Shown piece by piece: positions 54,050 to 64,000 of a DNA stretch of 64,000 nt. The notes under the pieces are model-generated. The model ran no database searches. It was not told the origin of the DNA and saw only the letters and a program-made list of their open reading frames with translations. Position numbers and translations under genes: made by a program. Numbering within the stretch: the stretch's first letter is position 1; each line of letters starts with the position of its first letter. Origin of the DNA: an uncultured Clostridia bacterium (GTDB taxonomy: Bacteria > Bacillota > Clostridia > Oscillospirales > Acutalibacteraceae). The stretch is from NCBI GenBank assembly GCA_947595635.1, contig CANQEU010000002.1:1-64000 (forward strand). Reading direction: 5' to 3'.

Positions 54050-55558
54050 ATGATGTATAACAGCACGACCGATAAGAGTGTGTCTGTTTCTGCCGCGCAG
54101 GCAATAGCACAGGGAATTTCCTCTGACGGAGGTCTTTTTGTCCCCTGCGAAATACCAAGCTATTCGCTCGATGATATTAAGGAGCTTGCAAGCCTTGATT
54201 ACTGCGGAAGAGCAAAGAAGATACTCGCGGATTATCTTGACGACTTCACGCAGTCCGAAATAGACGAATGCGTTGCCAAGGCGTACACCGCGGAAAAATT
54301 CGGCGGCTCCAACCCTGCTCCGGTGGTGTTTTGTGAAAACGGCGGAGTGAATATGAATATACTTGAGCTATGGCACGGGCCCACCTGTGCGTTCAAGGAT
54401 ATGGCGCTTCAGATTTTGCCTCATCTTCTCACAAAATCCCTAAAGAAAACCTCAAACGGCAAAAAAGCCGTAATTCTTGTTGCAACCTCCGGCGATACCG
54501 GCAAGGCTGCGCTTGAGGGCTTTAAGGACGTTGACGGCACACAGATAATCGTGTTTTACCCTGTTGACGGCGTAAGTCCGATGCAAAAGCACCAAATGAA
54601 CACACAGCTTGGCGGCAATGTTAATGTTTGCGCTATCAAGGGCAATTTTGACGACGCCCAAACAGGCGTTAAGGAGATATTCACAACAGATTATATAATA
54701 GATAAGCTAAAGAGCGGCAATATGCTCTTTTCAAGCGCGAATTCAATAAACTGGGGCAGACTTTTGCCGCAGATAGTTTATTATTTCTCCGCATATTGCG
54801 ACATTGCAAACAGCGGCAGAATAAAGCTTGGCGAGCAGGTGAATGTCTGCGTTCCGACAGGTAATTTCGGTAATATACTCGCTTCCTACTATGCAATGAA
54901 AATGGGTCTGCCTGTTAAAAAGTTTATCTGCGCTTCAAATTCCAACAACGTGCTTACGGATTTTATCAACACAGGAGTTTATGATAAAAACAGAAGCTTT
55001 TATACAACTGTTTCTCCGTCTATGGACATTCTTGTTTCAAGCAATCTTGAAAGACTGCTGTATCATCTTTCCGATAACGACGATAAAGCCGTGAGCGAGT
55101 GGATGACAGCGCTTAAATCGGGAGGCAGATATGAAGTCGGAGACGAAGTGAAAAACAGAGTTTCAAAGCTTTTCTTCGGCGGCTTCTGCAATGACGGCGA
55201 AACTAAGAAAACAATAAATAATATGTTTTCGGAGTCGTCATATCTTTGCGACACGCATACAGCCGTTGCTGTCAATGTATATCAAAACTATGTTAAAAGC
55301 ACAGGCGACAATACTGAAACGATTGTCGTTTCAACAGCAAGCCCTTATAAATTCTCACGCTCGGTGCTTGAAGCCGTATGCGAAGGCGAGGCGCTTCCTG
55401 AAAATGAATTTGATATGGTTGAACAGCTTAATAAGGTCACCTCACGTCCTGTTCCGGCTCCGCTTGCCGCGCTGAAGGACAGGCAGGTTCGCTTTAACAA
55501 TGTTATAGCGGCAAATGAAATGCCCGAATACGTTTTAAAATCACTTGGTATAAACTGA
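54050..55558 (+). CDS. thrC: Threonine synthase
   Basis: ELWHGPTCAFKDMALQILPHLL, LVATSGDTGKAALEGFKDVDG, SANSINWGRLLPQIVYY. Confidence 0.96.
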   Translation: MMYNSTTDKSVSVSAAQAIAQGISSDGGLFVPCEIPSYSLDDIKELASLDYCGRAKKILADYLDDFTQSEIDECVAKAYTAEKFGGSNPAPVVFCENGGVNMNILELWHGPTCAFKDMALQILPHLLTKSLKKTSNGKKAVILVATSGDTGKAALEGFKDVDGTQIIVFYPVDGVSPMQKHQMNTQLGGNVNVCAIKGNFDDAQTGVKEIFTTDYIIDKLKSGNMLFSSANSINWGRLLPQIVYYFSAYCDIANSGRIKLGEQVNVCVPTGNFGNILASYYAMKMGLPVKKFICASNSNNVLTDFINTGVYDKNRSFYTTVSPSMDILVSSNLERLLYHLSDNDDKAVSEWMTALKSGGRYEVGDEVKNRVSKLFFGGFCNDGETKKTINNMFSESSYLCDTHTAVAVNVYQNYVKSTGDNTETIVVSTASPYKFSRSVLEAVCEGEALPENEFDMVEQLNKVTSRPVPAPLAALKDRQVRFNNVIAANEMPEYVLKSLGIN

Positions 55559-56247
55559 TGTCCCTTTTTGCAATTGCAGACCTTCACCTTTCACTCGGAG
55601 CCGATAAGCCGATGGACATATTCAGCGGCTGGAACAACTATGTCAGCCGAATTGAAGAAAATTGGAGAAGGCTTGTCAGTGACGACGACTCGGTGGTGAT
55701 AGGCGGGGATATATCCTGGGCTATGAAGCTTGATGATTCATATGAGGATTTGAGCTTCATTGATTCCTTGCCCGGCAAAAAGATACTCGTAAAGGGCAAT
55801 CACGATTACTGGTGGCAGACCATGAGAAAAATGGAAGATTTCGTTCAAAAAAACGGCTTTTCAACGATATCCTTTTTATTCAACAATGCTTACGAATGCG
55901 GCGAATATTCAATTTGCGGCACAAGAGGCTGGTTTTTTGACGCCGAGGAGCAGGACGATAAAAAAATACTTAACCGTGAGGCAGGGCGACTGAAAGCCTC
56001 AATAGAAGCGGCGCTAAAATTCGGCAAGCAGCCCGTTGCGTTTCTTCATTATCCGCCTGTTTTTCAGGGCAGGGAATGCGAGGAAATTTTCGACGTTCTG
56101 CTTGAGTATGACATAAAAAAATGCTGCTATGGCCATTTGCACGGAAAAAGCGCGTTCAGATACGCCGTGACAGGCGACTACCGCGGAGTTGATTTGCAGC
56201 TTATTTCCTGTGATTATCTTGATTTTATTCCAAGGCTTGTAAGATAA
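55558..56247 (+). CDS. Metallophosphoesterase
   Basis: IADLHLSLG, VVIGGDISWAM, VKGNHDYWW, YGHLHGKSA. Confidence 0.9.
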   Translation: MSLFAIADLHLSLGADKPMDIFSGWNNYVSRIEENWRRLVSDDDSVVIGGDISWAMKLDDSYEDLSFIDSLPGKKILVKGNHDYWWQTMRKMEDFVQKNGFSTISFLFNNAYECGEYSICGTRGWFFDAEEQDDKKILNREAGRLKASIEAALKFGKQPVAFLHYPPVFQGRECEEIFDVLLEYDIKKCCYGHLHGKSAFRYAVTGDYRGVDLQLISCDYLDFIPRLVR

Positions 56248-56341
56248 AAAGTTTATAAAATATTTACATAAAAAGGTATGGTAAAAATTTACCGTCTGTG
56301 TTACAATATAAAATACACTGTTATTATGGAGGAATTATAAA

Positions 56342-57622
56342 ATGAGTTTAAAATCGACGAGAGAGGTTGAAATAAACCGTCATGAGCTTGAGGTAGAGGT
56401 TGACGGCGAGGCGTTTCAAAATGCAATAAATAATGTATTCCGCAGAAAGGGCAAAAATATAAATGTTCCGGGCTTCCGCAAGGGCAAGGCGCCGAGATCT
56501 ATAGTAGAAAAATTATACGGCAAAGAGATTTTTTATGAAGACGCGATGCAGGAGCTTTATCCTGAGGCTCTTTCAGAGGCTGCCAAGGAAGCCGGAATTA
56601 TCATTATAAACGATAAAATTGATTTGGACGTTACCGAGGTTGGCGACAACGGCTTTACATTTAAGGCTGTTGTTACCGTTAAGCCGACAATTGATATAAA
56701 CAATTATTTTGGCATAGAGGTAAAGGCTAAGTCAACAGAGGTTACAGATGAAATCATCGACAAGGAGATAGAAGCTGTAAGAGAGCGCAACAGCCGTTTG
56801 GTAACGGTTGAGGACAGAGCGGCTCAGGACGGAGATATTGCCGTTATAGACTTCGAGGGCTTTGTTGACGGCGTTGCGTTTGAGGGGGGAAAGGCGGAAA
56901 GCTATAACCTTAAAATTGGCAGCGGCAGCTTTATCCCCGGATTTGAGGAGCAGATAATCGGTCACAGCACTAACGACGAATTTACAATTAACGTAACCTT
57001 CCCGGAGGAATATCAGGTTGATGAGCTTAAGGGCAAGGACGCTGAATTTAAAATTGTTTTGCATGAAATAAAAGAAAGACAGCTTCCTGATTTTGACGAG
57101 GATTTTGTCAAGGACGTAAGCGAGAAGGAAACTATAGAGGAGTACAAGGAGGAGCTCAAAAGCGAGCTTGCCGAAAGACTTAAAACCGAATCTGAGAACG
57201 ATGTTGAAAATCAGCTTAGCGATAAGCTTATCGAGCTTATAGAGGGTGAAATTCCGCAGGCTATGTATAAAAACGAAGCCGACGAAATGCTCAGAGAGTT
57301 CGATATGCGTCTGCGTCAGCAGGGTATGGATATAAATACATATATGCAGTACACAGGTATGAACGTTGAATCGCTCACCGAAAGCTATATGCCGCAGGCT
57401 GAAAAGAGAATCAAGCTTCGCCTTGCGCTCGAAAAAATCGTTGAAAAGGAATCTGTAACCGTATCCGACGAGGATATTGAAAACGAATATTCAAGACTTG
57501 CGGATTTATACAAGATGGAAGTTGACAAGGTTAAAGATGTTATTGCTTCCGATAATCTTTCGCAGGATCTTGCGGTTGAAAAGGCAATGCAGCTTGTAAA
57601 GGATAACGCGAAAATTTCTTAA
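56342..57622 (+). CDS. tig: Trigger factor
   Basis: NVPGFRKGKAPRSIVEKLYGKEIFYEDAMQELYPEAL ribosome-binding and PPIase architecture. Confidence 0.95.
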   Translation: MSLKSTREVEINRHELEVEVDGEAFQNAINNVFRRKGKNINVPGFRKGKAPRSIVEKLYGKEIFYEDAMQELYPEALSEAAKEAGIIIINDKIDLDVTEVGDNGFTFKAVVTVKPTIDINNYFGIEVKAKSTEVTDEIIDKEIEAVRERNSRLVTVEDRAAQDGDIAVIDFEGFVDGVAFEGGKAESYNLKIGSGSFIPGFEEQIIGHSTNDEFTINVTFPEEYQVDELKGKDAEFKIVLHEIKERQLPDFDEDFVKDVSEKETIEEYKEELKSELAERLKTESENDVENQLSDKLIELIEGEIPQAMYKNEADEMLREFDMRLRQQGMDINTYMQYTGMNVESLTESYMPQAEKRIKLRLALEKIVEKESVTVSDEDIENEYSRLADLYKMEVDKVKDVIASDNLSQDLAVEKAMQLVKDNAKIS

Positions 57623-57693
57623 CCCGGTGAATAAACGGCATATTTTTTGACTATCCTTTACTGAACATATTTTTATAAAGAGGATTGATTATT

Positions 57694-58275
57694 ATGAGTT
57701 TAGTACCTTATGTTGTAGAACAGGACGGAAGAGGAGAGCGTTCCTATGATATTTTTTCCCGCCTTTTAAAGGACAGGATCGTTATGCTTAACGACGAGGT
57801 GAACAGCGCTACCGCAAGCCTTGTTGTTGCTCAGCTTTTATTCCTTGAAGGTCAGGATCCGTCAAAGGATATTTCGCTTTATATAAACAGCCCCGGCGGC
57901 AGTGTTACCGACGGACTTGCAATTTTTGACACAATGAATTATATTAAGTGTGACGTATCTACTATTTGTATGGGAATGGCTGCGAGCATGGGTGCTTTTC
58001 TTCTTGCGGCAGGCGCAAAAGGAAAAAGACTTGCGCTGCCTAACGCGGATATTATGATACATCAGCCGAGCGGAGGCGCAAAGGGTCAGGCGACCGATAT
58101 TATGATACACGCCGACCATATTCAGCAGACGAAGAAAAAGCTTAACACGATTCTTTCCGAAAAGACAGGTCAGCCGTATGACGTAATCGCGAGAGATACT
58201 GAGAGAGACAACTTTATGACTGCTCAGCAGGCTCTTGAATACGGCTTGATAGACAAGGTTATTGAAAGCAGATAA
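57694..58275 (+). CDS. clpP: ATP-dependent Clp protease proteolytic subunit
   Basis: [42 protein letters not shown] (Ser), [12 protein letters not shown] (His). Confidence 0.97.
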   Translation: MSLVPYVVEQDGRGERSYDIFSRLLKDRIVMLNDEVNSATASLVVAQLLFLEGQDPSKDISLYINSPGGSVTDGLAIFDTMNYIKCDVSTICMGMAASMGAFLLAAGAKGKRLALPNADIMIHQPSGGAKGQATDIMIHADHIQQTKKKLNTILSEKTGQPYDVIARDTERDNFMTAQQALEYGLIDKVIESR

Positions 58276-58309
58276 AGAAGTGTAATTAAGGATAGGAGCT
58301 TAATTTCAA

Positions 58310-59629
58310 ATGGCAAACAAAGATGACTCAAGCAGAGACAGAAATATTCACTGCTCTTTTTGCGGAAAGCCACAGGAGCTTGCCGGAAGATTGATTGCGG
58401 GCAACGGCGTATATATTTGTGACGAATGTATAGAGCTTTGCAACAGCATCCTGCAGGATGAGCTATCTGCGAAAAAGAACAAAAAGAAAAATAAAAATCT
58501 TGATTTTGAGAACCTGCTCAAGCCTGAGGAAATAAAAGCAAAGCTTGACGAATATGTCATAGGTCAGGATAAAGCAAAGGTTACGCTGAGCGTAGCCGTG
58601 TATAATCACTACAAAAGGATAACTCATTCCGATGAGGATTCCGATTTTGTCAAGAGCAACGTGCTTATGCTCGGCCCTACCGGCACGGGCAAAACCTATT
58701 TGGCTCAAACGCTTGCAAAGGTTCTTGAGGTTCCGTTTGCAATTGCCGACGCCACAACGCTTACTCAGGCGGGATATGTCGGAGAAGATGTTGAAAATAT
58801 TCTTTTAAGGCTCATTCAGGCTGCGGATATGGATGTTGAAAGAGCCGAAAAGGGCATAATCTATATTGATGAAATCGACAAGATCTCACGCAAGTCCGAA
58901 AACCCGTCTATAACGCGTGACGTCAGCGGAGAGGGCGTTCAGCAGGCTCTGCTTAAAATCCTTGAAGGCACTGTTTCCAACGTGCCGCCGCAGGGCGGAA
59001 GAAAGCATCCGCAGCAGGAATTTCTGCAAATCAACACAAAAAATATTTTGTTTATTTGCGGCGGAGCTTTTGACGGAATGGAAAAGGTTGTCGAAAAGAG
59101 AACCGGCGGTTCAAGCCTCGGCTTTGGAGCACAAGTAATGACCAAGAGCGAGCTTAACGAAACCCAATGGATGAGCGAGGTTATTTCACACGACCTTGTA
59201 AAATTCGGGCTTATTCCTGAGCTTGTCGGCAGGCTTCCTGTCATAACGGCTCTCGACGGTCTTGACAAGGCTGCTCTCGTCAGGATTTTAACAGAACCTA
59301 AAAACGCGCTTGTTAAGCAATATCAGCAGCTTTTTGCGCTTGATGACGTTCTTCTTGTTTTTGAGGACGCTTCGCTTGAGGCAATTGCCGATAAAGCGAT
59401 AGCTGAAAAAACGGGAGCAAGAGGATTGCGTTCTATTCTTGAGAATATTCTTAGGGATTTGATGTTCAAGGTTCCCTCGGATTCTACAATTGAAAAGGTT
59501 ATCATTTCTGCCGAAACGGTTCATAATCCGGAAAATGTAACGATTATTCATAATCAGCTTAAGGCGCCAATAGCCATGAACATTAACGAGAATGAAACCA
59601 AAAAGCCAAGGAAAACCAACGCATCTTAA
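58310..59629 (+). CDS. clpX: ATP-dependent Clp protease ATP-binding subunit ClpX
   Basis: CSFCGKPQE...[10 protein letters not shown] zinc finger, [32 protein letters not shown]. Confidence 0.97.
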   Translation: MANKDDSSRDRNIHCSFCGKPQELAGRLIAGNGVYICDECIELCNSILQDELSAKKNKKKNKNLDFENLLKPEEIKAKLDEYVIGQDKAKVTLSVAVYNHYKRITHSDEDSDFVKSNVLMLGPTGTGKTYLAQTLAKVLEVPFAIADATTLTQAGYVGEDVENILLRLIQAADMDVERAEKGIIYIDEIDKISRKSENPSITRDVSGEGVQQALLKILEGTVSNVPPQGGRKHPQQEFLQINTKNILFICGGAFDGMEKVVEKRTGGSSLGFGAQVMTKSELNETQWMSEVISHDLVKFGLIPELVGRLPVITALDGLDKAALVRILTEPKNALVKQYQQLFALDDVLLVFEDASLEAIADKAIAEKTGARGLRSILENILRDLMFKVPSDSTIEKVIISAETVHNPENVTIIHNQLKAPIAMNINENETKKPRKTNAS

Positions 59630-59654
59630 ATTTCTTATATTTGATTTTTAATGT

Positions 59655-59689
59655 GAGCTGTAACTTATTCCGAGGTTACAGCTCTTTTT
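59655..59689 (+). terminator. Terminator after clpX
   Basis: GAGCTGTAAC-TTATTCCGAG-GTTACAGCTC-TTTTT. Confidence 0.85.
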
Positions 59690-59709
59690 AACAGCAGGAG
59701 GTATGATAT

Positions 59710-62154
59710 ATGAGCTTGAATAAAACCGAACAAAAAAATCTGACTCTGCCAATGCTTCCGCTTCGAGGTTTAGTTCTTTTTCCGAATATGAAGCTTCATT
59801 TTGATATAGGAAGAAAAAAATCCGCAAGAGCGGTTGAGGCTGCAATGAAAAGCTCCCAGATTATCTTCATTGCAACACAGAAAAACATAAATAATATTGA
59901 TCCGGGGCGCAAGGATATATATTCGGTCGGCGTAGTTGCAAAGGTTATTCAAATAATAAAACAGCCCGATAATGTAATAAGAGTTGCGGTAGAGGGAATT
60001 TACAGGGCTTCCATCAACGATGTTTACGATTCTTCCTCATACCTGACCGCCGACGTAACACAGCTTCCTTACAATCCGAAAAAGGCTACGACGACCTACG
60101 ACATAGCCATGCTTAGAAGCGCAAAGGATATTTTTGAAAGGTATCTTAACCTTATCCCAAGAGCGCCTGCCGATTTGATATTCAAAATGAATAATATCAA
60201 CTCGACAGAGGAGCTTTCAAGCTTCATTTCCGCAAATTGCAGTTTGTCGTATGTAAAGAAGCAGGAAATACTTGAAACCGACGACCCCACCATGCGATTG
60301 GAGCTTTTGATAGATTATCTTACTCAGGAGGTTTATATTCTGAGCGTTGAGGAGGATATTGCTCGCAAGGCAAAAAGCAGAATAGACGAATCGCAGCGTG
60401 AGTATTTCCTTAGAGAACAGATGAAGGTTATAGAGTCCGAAATCGGCGTTGAGGACGAGGAGTATGCGGAGATAGACGAGCTCAGAGAGCGCATTGTTCA
60501 GCTTGGGCTTCCTCAGGAATGCGAAGCACCCCTGCTCAAGGAATGCGACAGGCTTGAAAGAATGCCTTTTGCCTCGCAGGAAGCAGTTGTAATGCGCACA
60601 TATATTGAAACCTGCGTCGAATTGCCGTGGAATAACAGTAGCGAGGAGAAAATTGAAATCTCTCAGGCTCGTGAGGAGCTTGATAAAAATCACTTCGGAC
60701 TCAAAAAGGTAAAGGAAAATATACTTGAAAACCTTGCTGTGCGCAAGCTTTCGCCTGATGTTAAGGGACAAATATTATGTCTTGTCGGCCCTCCGGGAGT
60801 CGGAAAAACCTCAATAGCTCAGTCGGTTGCGGCGGCAATAGGCAGAAAATGCCAAAGAATAGCGCTGGGCGGCGTAAGAGATGAGGCTGAAATAAGAGGC
60901 CACAGAAGAACATACATCGCTTCAATGCCCGGAAGAATAATAAACGCGATAAAGCTGTCGGGCGTTAATAATCCCGTGCTTATTCTTGACGAGATAGACA
61001 AGCTCGGCAACGACTTCAGAGGCGACCCTACCTCGGCTCTGCTCGAGGTACTTGACAGCGAGCAGAACAAGAAATTTTACGACCATTACATAGATATTCC
61101 GTTTGACCTGAGCAAGGTTATGTTTATAACCACGGCAAACGACCCGTCGATGATACCGCCGCCGCTCAAGGACAGAATGGATGTAATATACCTTGACAGC
61201 TATACAAGAGAGGAAAAATTCCACATAGCAAAGGAACATCTTATTCCAAAGCAGATGAAAAACTGCAAAATCACAAAAAGAATGTTCAAAATAAGCGACG
61301 AGGCGATTTACGCGCTGATAGACGGCTACACAAGAGAGGCCGGAGTAAGAGAGCTTGAAAGAAAAATAGTAGAGCTTTTGCGCAAGGCTGCGATAATGTT
61401 TGTCGAGGGCAAGGCCAAATCTCTGACCGTAAACGACAAAAGACTTGAATCGCTTATCGGGCCTGTAAAGTACAAGACCGAGAGGGCAAAGAAAAAGTCT
61501 GAAATCGGCGTTGCAACAGGTCTTGCGTGGACGTCTGTGGGCGGTGAAACGCTGCCGATAGAGGTTGCGGTCATCAACGGCTCCGGCAAAATTGAGCTGA
61601 CAGGCTCACTCGGCGACGTTATGCAAGAATCTGCCAAGGCAGCAGTAACTTGCATAAGGACAATGACCGATTACCTTAATATAGAAAAGGATTTTTACAA
61701 AAAATACGACATCCACATTCATGCGCCGGAGGGAGCTGTTCCAAAGGACGGGCCGTCTGCCGGCATTACAATGGCTACAGCGGTTGCCTCGGCGCTTACA
61801 AAAAGACCCGTAAGACCGAATATAGCCATGACAGGCGAGATTACCCTAAGAGGCAGAGTGCTGCCGATAGGCGGATTAAAGGAAAAATCAATGGCTGCGT
61901 ACCGTTACGGAGTTGATACGGTAATATATCCGGAGGATAACACCTCTGATATTTCCGAAATCGACGACGCAGTAAAGAGATCTATAAACTTTGTGCCTGT
62001 CGAAACAATAACTCAGGTGCTCGGTCTTGCTCTTGAAAAGACCAAGACGGAAAAAATAAAGACTGAAAAAACCAAGACTGAAAAATCCAAGCTTGAAAAA
62101 ACCAAGCCTTCAAAAAAGCTTAAGCCGTCCGACGTCAGGAGGGAGTCGCTGTGA
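59710..62154 (+). CDS. lon: Endopeptidase La (Lon), with Lys-rich repetitive C-terminal tail
   Basis: [79 protein letters not shown]. Confidence 0.97.
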   Translation: MSLNKTEQKNLTLPMLPLRGLVLFPNMKLHFDIGRKKSARAVEAAMKSSQIIFIATQKNINNIDPGRKDIYSVGVVAKVIQIIKQPDNVIRVAVEGIYRASINDVYDSSSYLTADVTQLPYNPKKATTTYDIAMLRSAKDIFERYLNLIPRAPADLIFKMNNINSTEELSSFISANCSLSYVKKQEILETDDPTMRLELLIDYLTQEVYILSVEEDIARKAKSRIDESQREYFLREQMKVIESEIGVEDEEYAEIDELRERIVQLGLPQECEAPLLKECDRLERMPFASQEAVVMRTYIETCVELPWNNSSEEKIEISQAREELDKNHFGLKKVKENILENLAVRKLSPDVKGQILCLVGPPGVGKTSIAQSVAAAIGRKCQRIALGGVRDEAEIRGHRRTYIASMPGRIINAIKLSGVNNPVLILDEIDKLGNDFRGDPTSALLEVLDSEQNKKFYDHYIDIPFDLSKVMFITTANDPSMIPPPLKDRMDVIYLDSYTREEKFHIAKEHLIPKQMKNCKITKRMFKISDEAIYALIDGYTREAGVRELERKIVELLRKAAIMFVEGKAKSLTVNDKRLESLIGPVKYKTERAKKKSEIGVATGLAWTSVGGETLPIEVAVINGSGKIELTGSLGDVMQESAKAAVTCIRTMTDYLNIEKDFYKKYDIHIHAPEGAVPKDGPSAGITMATAVASALTKRPVRPNIAMTGEITLRGRVLPIGGLKEKSMAAYRYGVDTVIYPEDNTSDISEIDDAVKRSINFVPVETITQVLGLALEKTKTEKIKTEKTKTEKSKLEKTKPSKKLKPSDVRRESL
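62044..62118 (+). repeat. 15-bp tandem repeat (about 5 units) encoding K(T/L)EKx at the Lon C-terminus
   Basis: aagacggaaaaaata / aagactgaaaaaacc / aagactgaaaaatcc / aagcttgaaaaaacc / aagccttcaaaaaag. Confidence 0.85.
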
Positions 62155-62750
62155 ATATAAACAACTGCGCTTTTGAGGCGTCATACGGCACAGCCGCTCA
62201 GCTTCCGCCGTCAAAGCTGCCTGAGATTATTTTTTCGGGACGCTCAAATGTGGGTAAGTCCTCTTTAATAAATAAGCTTTTAAACAGGAAGGCTTTGGCT
62301 AAGGTAAGCGCGACGCCCGGAAAAACCGCGACGATAAACTTTTTTGACGTTGACAAAAGGGCAAAGTTTGTAGACCTTCCCGGATACGGCTACGCCAAGG
62401 TTTCCAAATCGGAGAAAAACCGCTGGGCTGACCTTGTTGAGGGATATTTTGCAGGCGACAGGAATTTTTGCGTTGTTGTCCAGATAATAGATATGCGCCA
62501 TAAGCCGACCACCGACGACCTCGGTATGCTCGACTTTTTGCTGCACAACAAGCTGCCGTTTATTGTCGTGCTGACAAAAAATGATAAGCTTAACAAATCT
62601 CAGCAGGAAAAGCAGCTTGAATATTTTAGCGAGCTTTTCGCAAAATACAACAATGCGGCATTCTTTCCGTTTTCTGCCCTTAAGGGCGACGGCAGGGACG
62701 AAATTCTTGAGTATATCAGTAAGGCGGTTGACGATTTCAGCAATTCTTAA
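62151..62750 (+). CDS. engB: Ribosome biogenesis GTP-binding protein EngB/YsxC
   Basis: IIFSGRSNVGKSSLINKLLNRKALAKVSATPGKTATINFFDV, FVDLPGYGYAKVSK. Confidence 0.95.
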   Translation: MNINNCAFEASYGTAAQLPPSKLPEIIFSGRSNVGKSSLINKLLNRKALAKVSATPGKTATINFFDVDKRAKFVDLPGYGYAKVSKSEKNRWADLVEGYFAGDRNFCVVVQIIDMRHKPTTDDLGMLDFLLHNKLPFIVVLTKNDKLNKSQQEKQLEYFSELFAKYNNAAFFPFSALKGDGRDEILEYISKAVDDFSNS

Positions 62751-62794
62751 TTTGCTTTTATAATTACAAATTATTTAATGGGGAGATAAGGGTA

Positions 62795-64000
62795 ATGTTT
62801 GTGAACGACTGTTTGAACGTTAATGAAAAGGGACATCTGACAATTGGCGGATGCGACACAGTAGAGCTTGCCGAAAAATACGGCACGCCTGCTTATGTGC
62901 TTGATGAAAATGTAATCAGAAACACCTGCAAATCATATGTAAATTCTTTTAAAAAGTATTACAACGGAAACGGACTTCCTCTTTATGCGAGCAAGGCGCT
63001 TAGCTGTAAGGCTCTTTGCGAAATAGCAAATCAGGAGGGAATGGGTCTTGACGTTGTATCGGGCGGAGAGCTTTACACAGCGGTTAAAGCAGGCTTCCCC
63101 GTTGAAAAAATACATTTTCACGGCAACAATAAAACATATGACGAGCTTTGCTTGGCGGTTGACAGCGGCATTGGCAAAATCGTTGTAGATAACCTCACAG
63201 AGCTTGAAACCCTTGATAAAATATGCGCCGACAAAAATAAGGTACAAAAAATATCAATGAGGATCAAGCCCGGCGTTGACGCGCATACGCATAATTTCAT
63301 AAGAACAGGGCAGATTGATTCAAAATTTGGCTTTGCGCTTGAAACAGGCGAGGCGCTCAGCGCGGTTAAAGAGGCTATCGAGCTTAAAAATATAGAGCTT
63401 ACGGAGCTTCACTGCCATATAGGCTCTCAGATATTCGATATTGACCCCTTTGTAACGGCGGCTGAGATAATGATGGACTTCATTGGCACAATAAAGAGGG
63501 AAACCTCTCACACCGTTACTGAGCTCAACCTCGGCGGAGGATTCGGTATCAAATATACCGACGGCGATAATCCGGAAAAGTACGACAGCTATATGAACGC
63601 GGTGTCCGACGCGGTTCATAAAAAGGCTGAGGAGCACGGACTGCCAATTCCTTTTGTTTACATTGAGCCGGGACGTTCAATCGTAGGCGAGGCAGGCGTC
63701 ACGCTCTATACCGTCGGCGCGGTAAAGACAATTCCAAACATAAGGACATATGTCTCAATAGACGGAGGTATGTGCGATAATATAAGATATGCGCTTTATG
63801 GCTCCGAATACACGGTAGTGACCGCGAACAAGGCGGACAAGCCTGCCGATACTGTTGTGACCGTTGCCGGAAAGTGCTGTGAAAGCGGAGATTTAATTCA
63901 GGAAAATACGTCTATCGCAAAAGCCGAGCCGGGCGACGTTTTGGCTGTTCTTTCCACAGGCGCGTACAACTATTCCATGGCGTCAAATTACAATAGGATA
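62795..64000 (+). CDS. lysA: Diaminopimelate decarboxylase (3' truncated by window end)
   Basis: YGTPAYVLDENVIR, YASKALSCKALCEIA, LHCHIGSQIFD, LNLGGGFGIKY, IEPGRSIVGEAG. Open frame to base 64000. Confidence 0.93.
   Translation, partial: MFVNDCLNVNEKGHLTIGGCDTVELAEKYGTPAYVLDENVIRNTCKSYVNSFKKYYNGNGLPLYASKALSCKALCEIANQEGMGLDVVSGGELYTAVKAGFPVEKIHFHGNNKTYDELCLAVDSGIGKIVVDNLTELETLDKICADKNKVQKISMRIKPGVDAHTHNFIRTGQIDSKFGFALETGEALSAVKEAIELKNIELTELHCHIGSQIFDIDPFVTAAEIMMDFIGTIKRETSHTVTELNLGGGFGIKYTDGDNPEKYDSYMNAVSDAVHKKAEEHGLPIPFVYIEPGRSIVGEAGVTLYTVGAVKTIPNIRTYVSIDGGMCDNIRYALYGSEYTVVTANKADKPADTVVTVAGKCCESGDLIQENTSIAKAEPGDVLAVLSTGAYNYSMASNYNRI

Noticed and set aside
62581-62763. 60-aa ORF within engB
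   Set aside because: Out-of-frame shadow ORF of a clearly conserved GTPase gene.

Overview
The window reads as chromosomal, core-type sequence from a low-to-mid GC Firmicute (Clostridia/Oscillospiraceae-like by gene content and synteny). I see about 54 supportable CDS. They fall into recognisable housekeeping blocks: trkH-trkA; addB-addA; ade; ruvC-ruvA-ruvB-glmM; ecfA1-ecfA2-ecfT-truA; M50 peptidase with the TIGR03960/TIGR03936 pair; miaB-ricA/ylbF-like-mutS-mutL-miaA; HlyD-like-yggS-sepF-ylmH-divIVA-lspA-rluD; rplS-lepB-rbgA-rnhB-yraN; thrC; tig-clpP-clpX-lon-engB; and a truncated lysA. I found no phage, CRISPR array, tRNA, rRNA or transposase, and no recognisable defence system. The most notable non-routine items are: (1) a yybP-ykoY (Mn2+) riboswitch with a competing terminator and a consensus promoter upstream of a P-type ATPase that would otherwise be called a calcium pump; (2) a secreted protein with an N-terminal dockerin-like module and six tandem PepSY-like units; (3) a perfect 116-bp direct repeat flanking a hairpin-rich spacer at the left edge; (4) several structured leaders or intergenic segments with no assigned function. 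All calls come from reading the sequence. No homology or covariance search was run.
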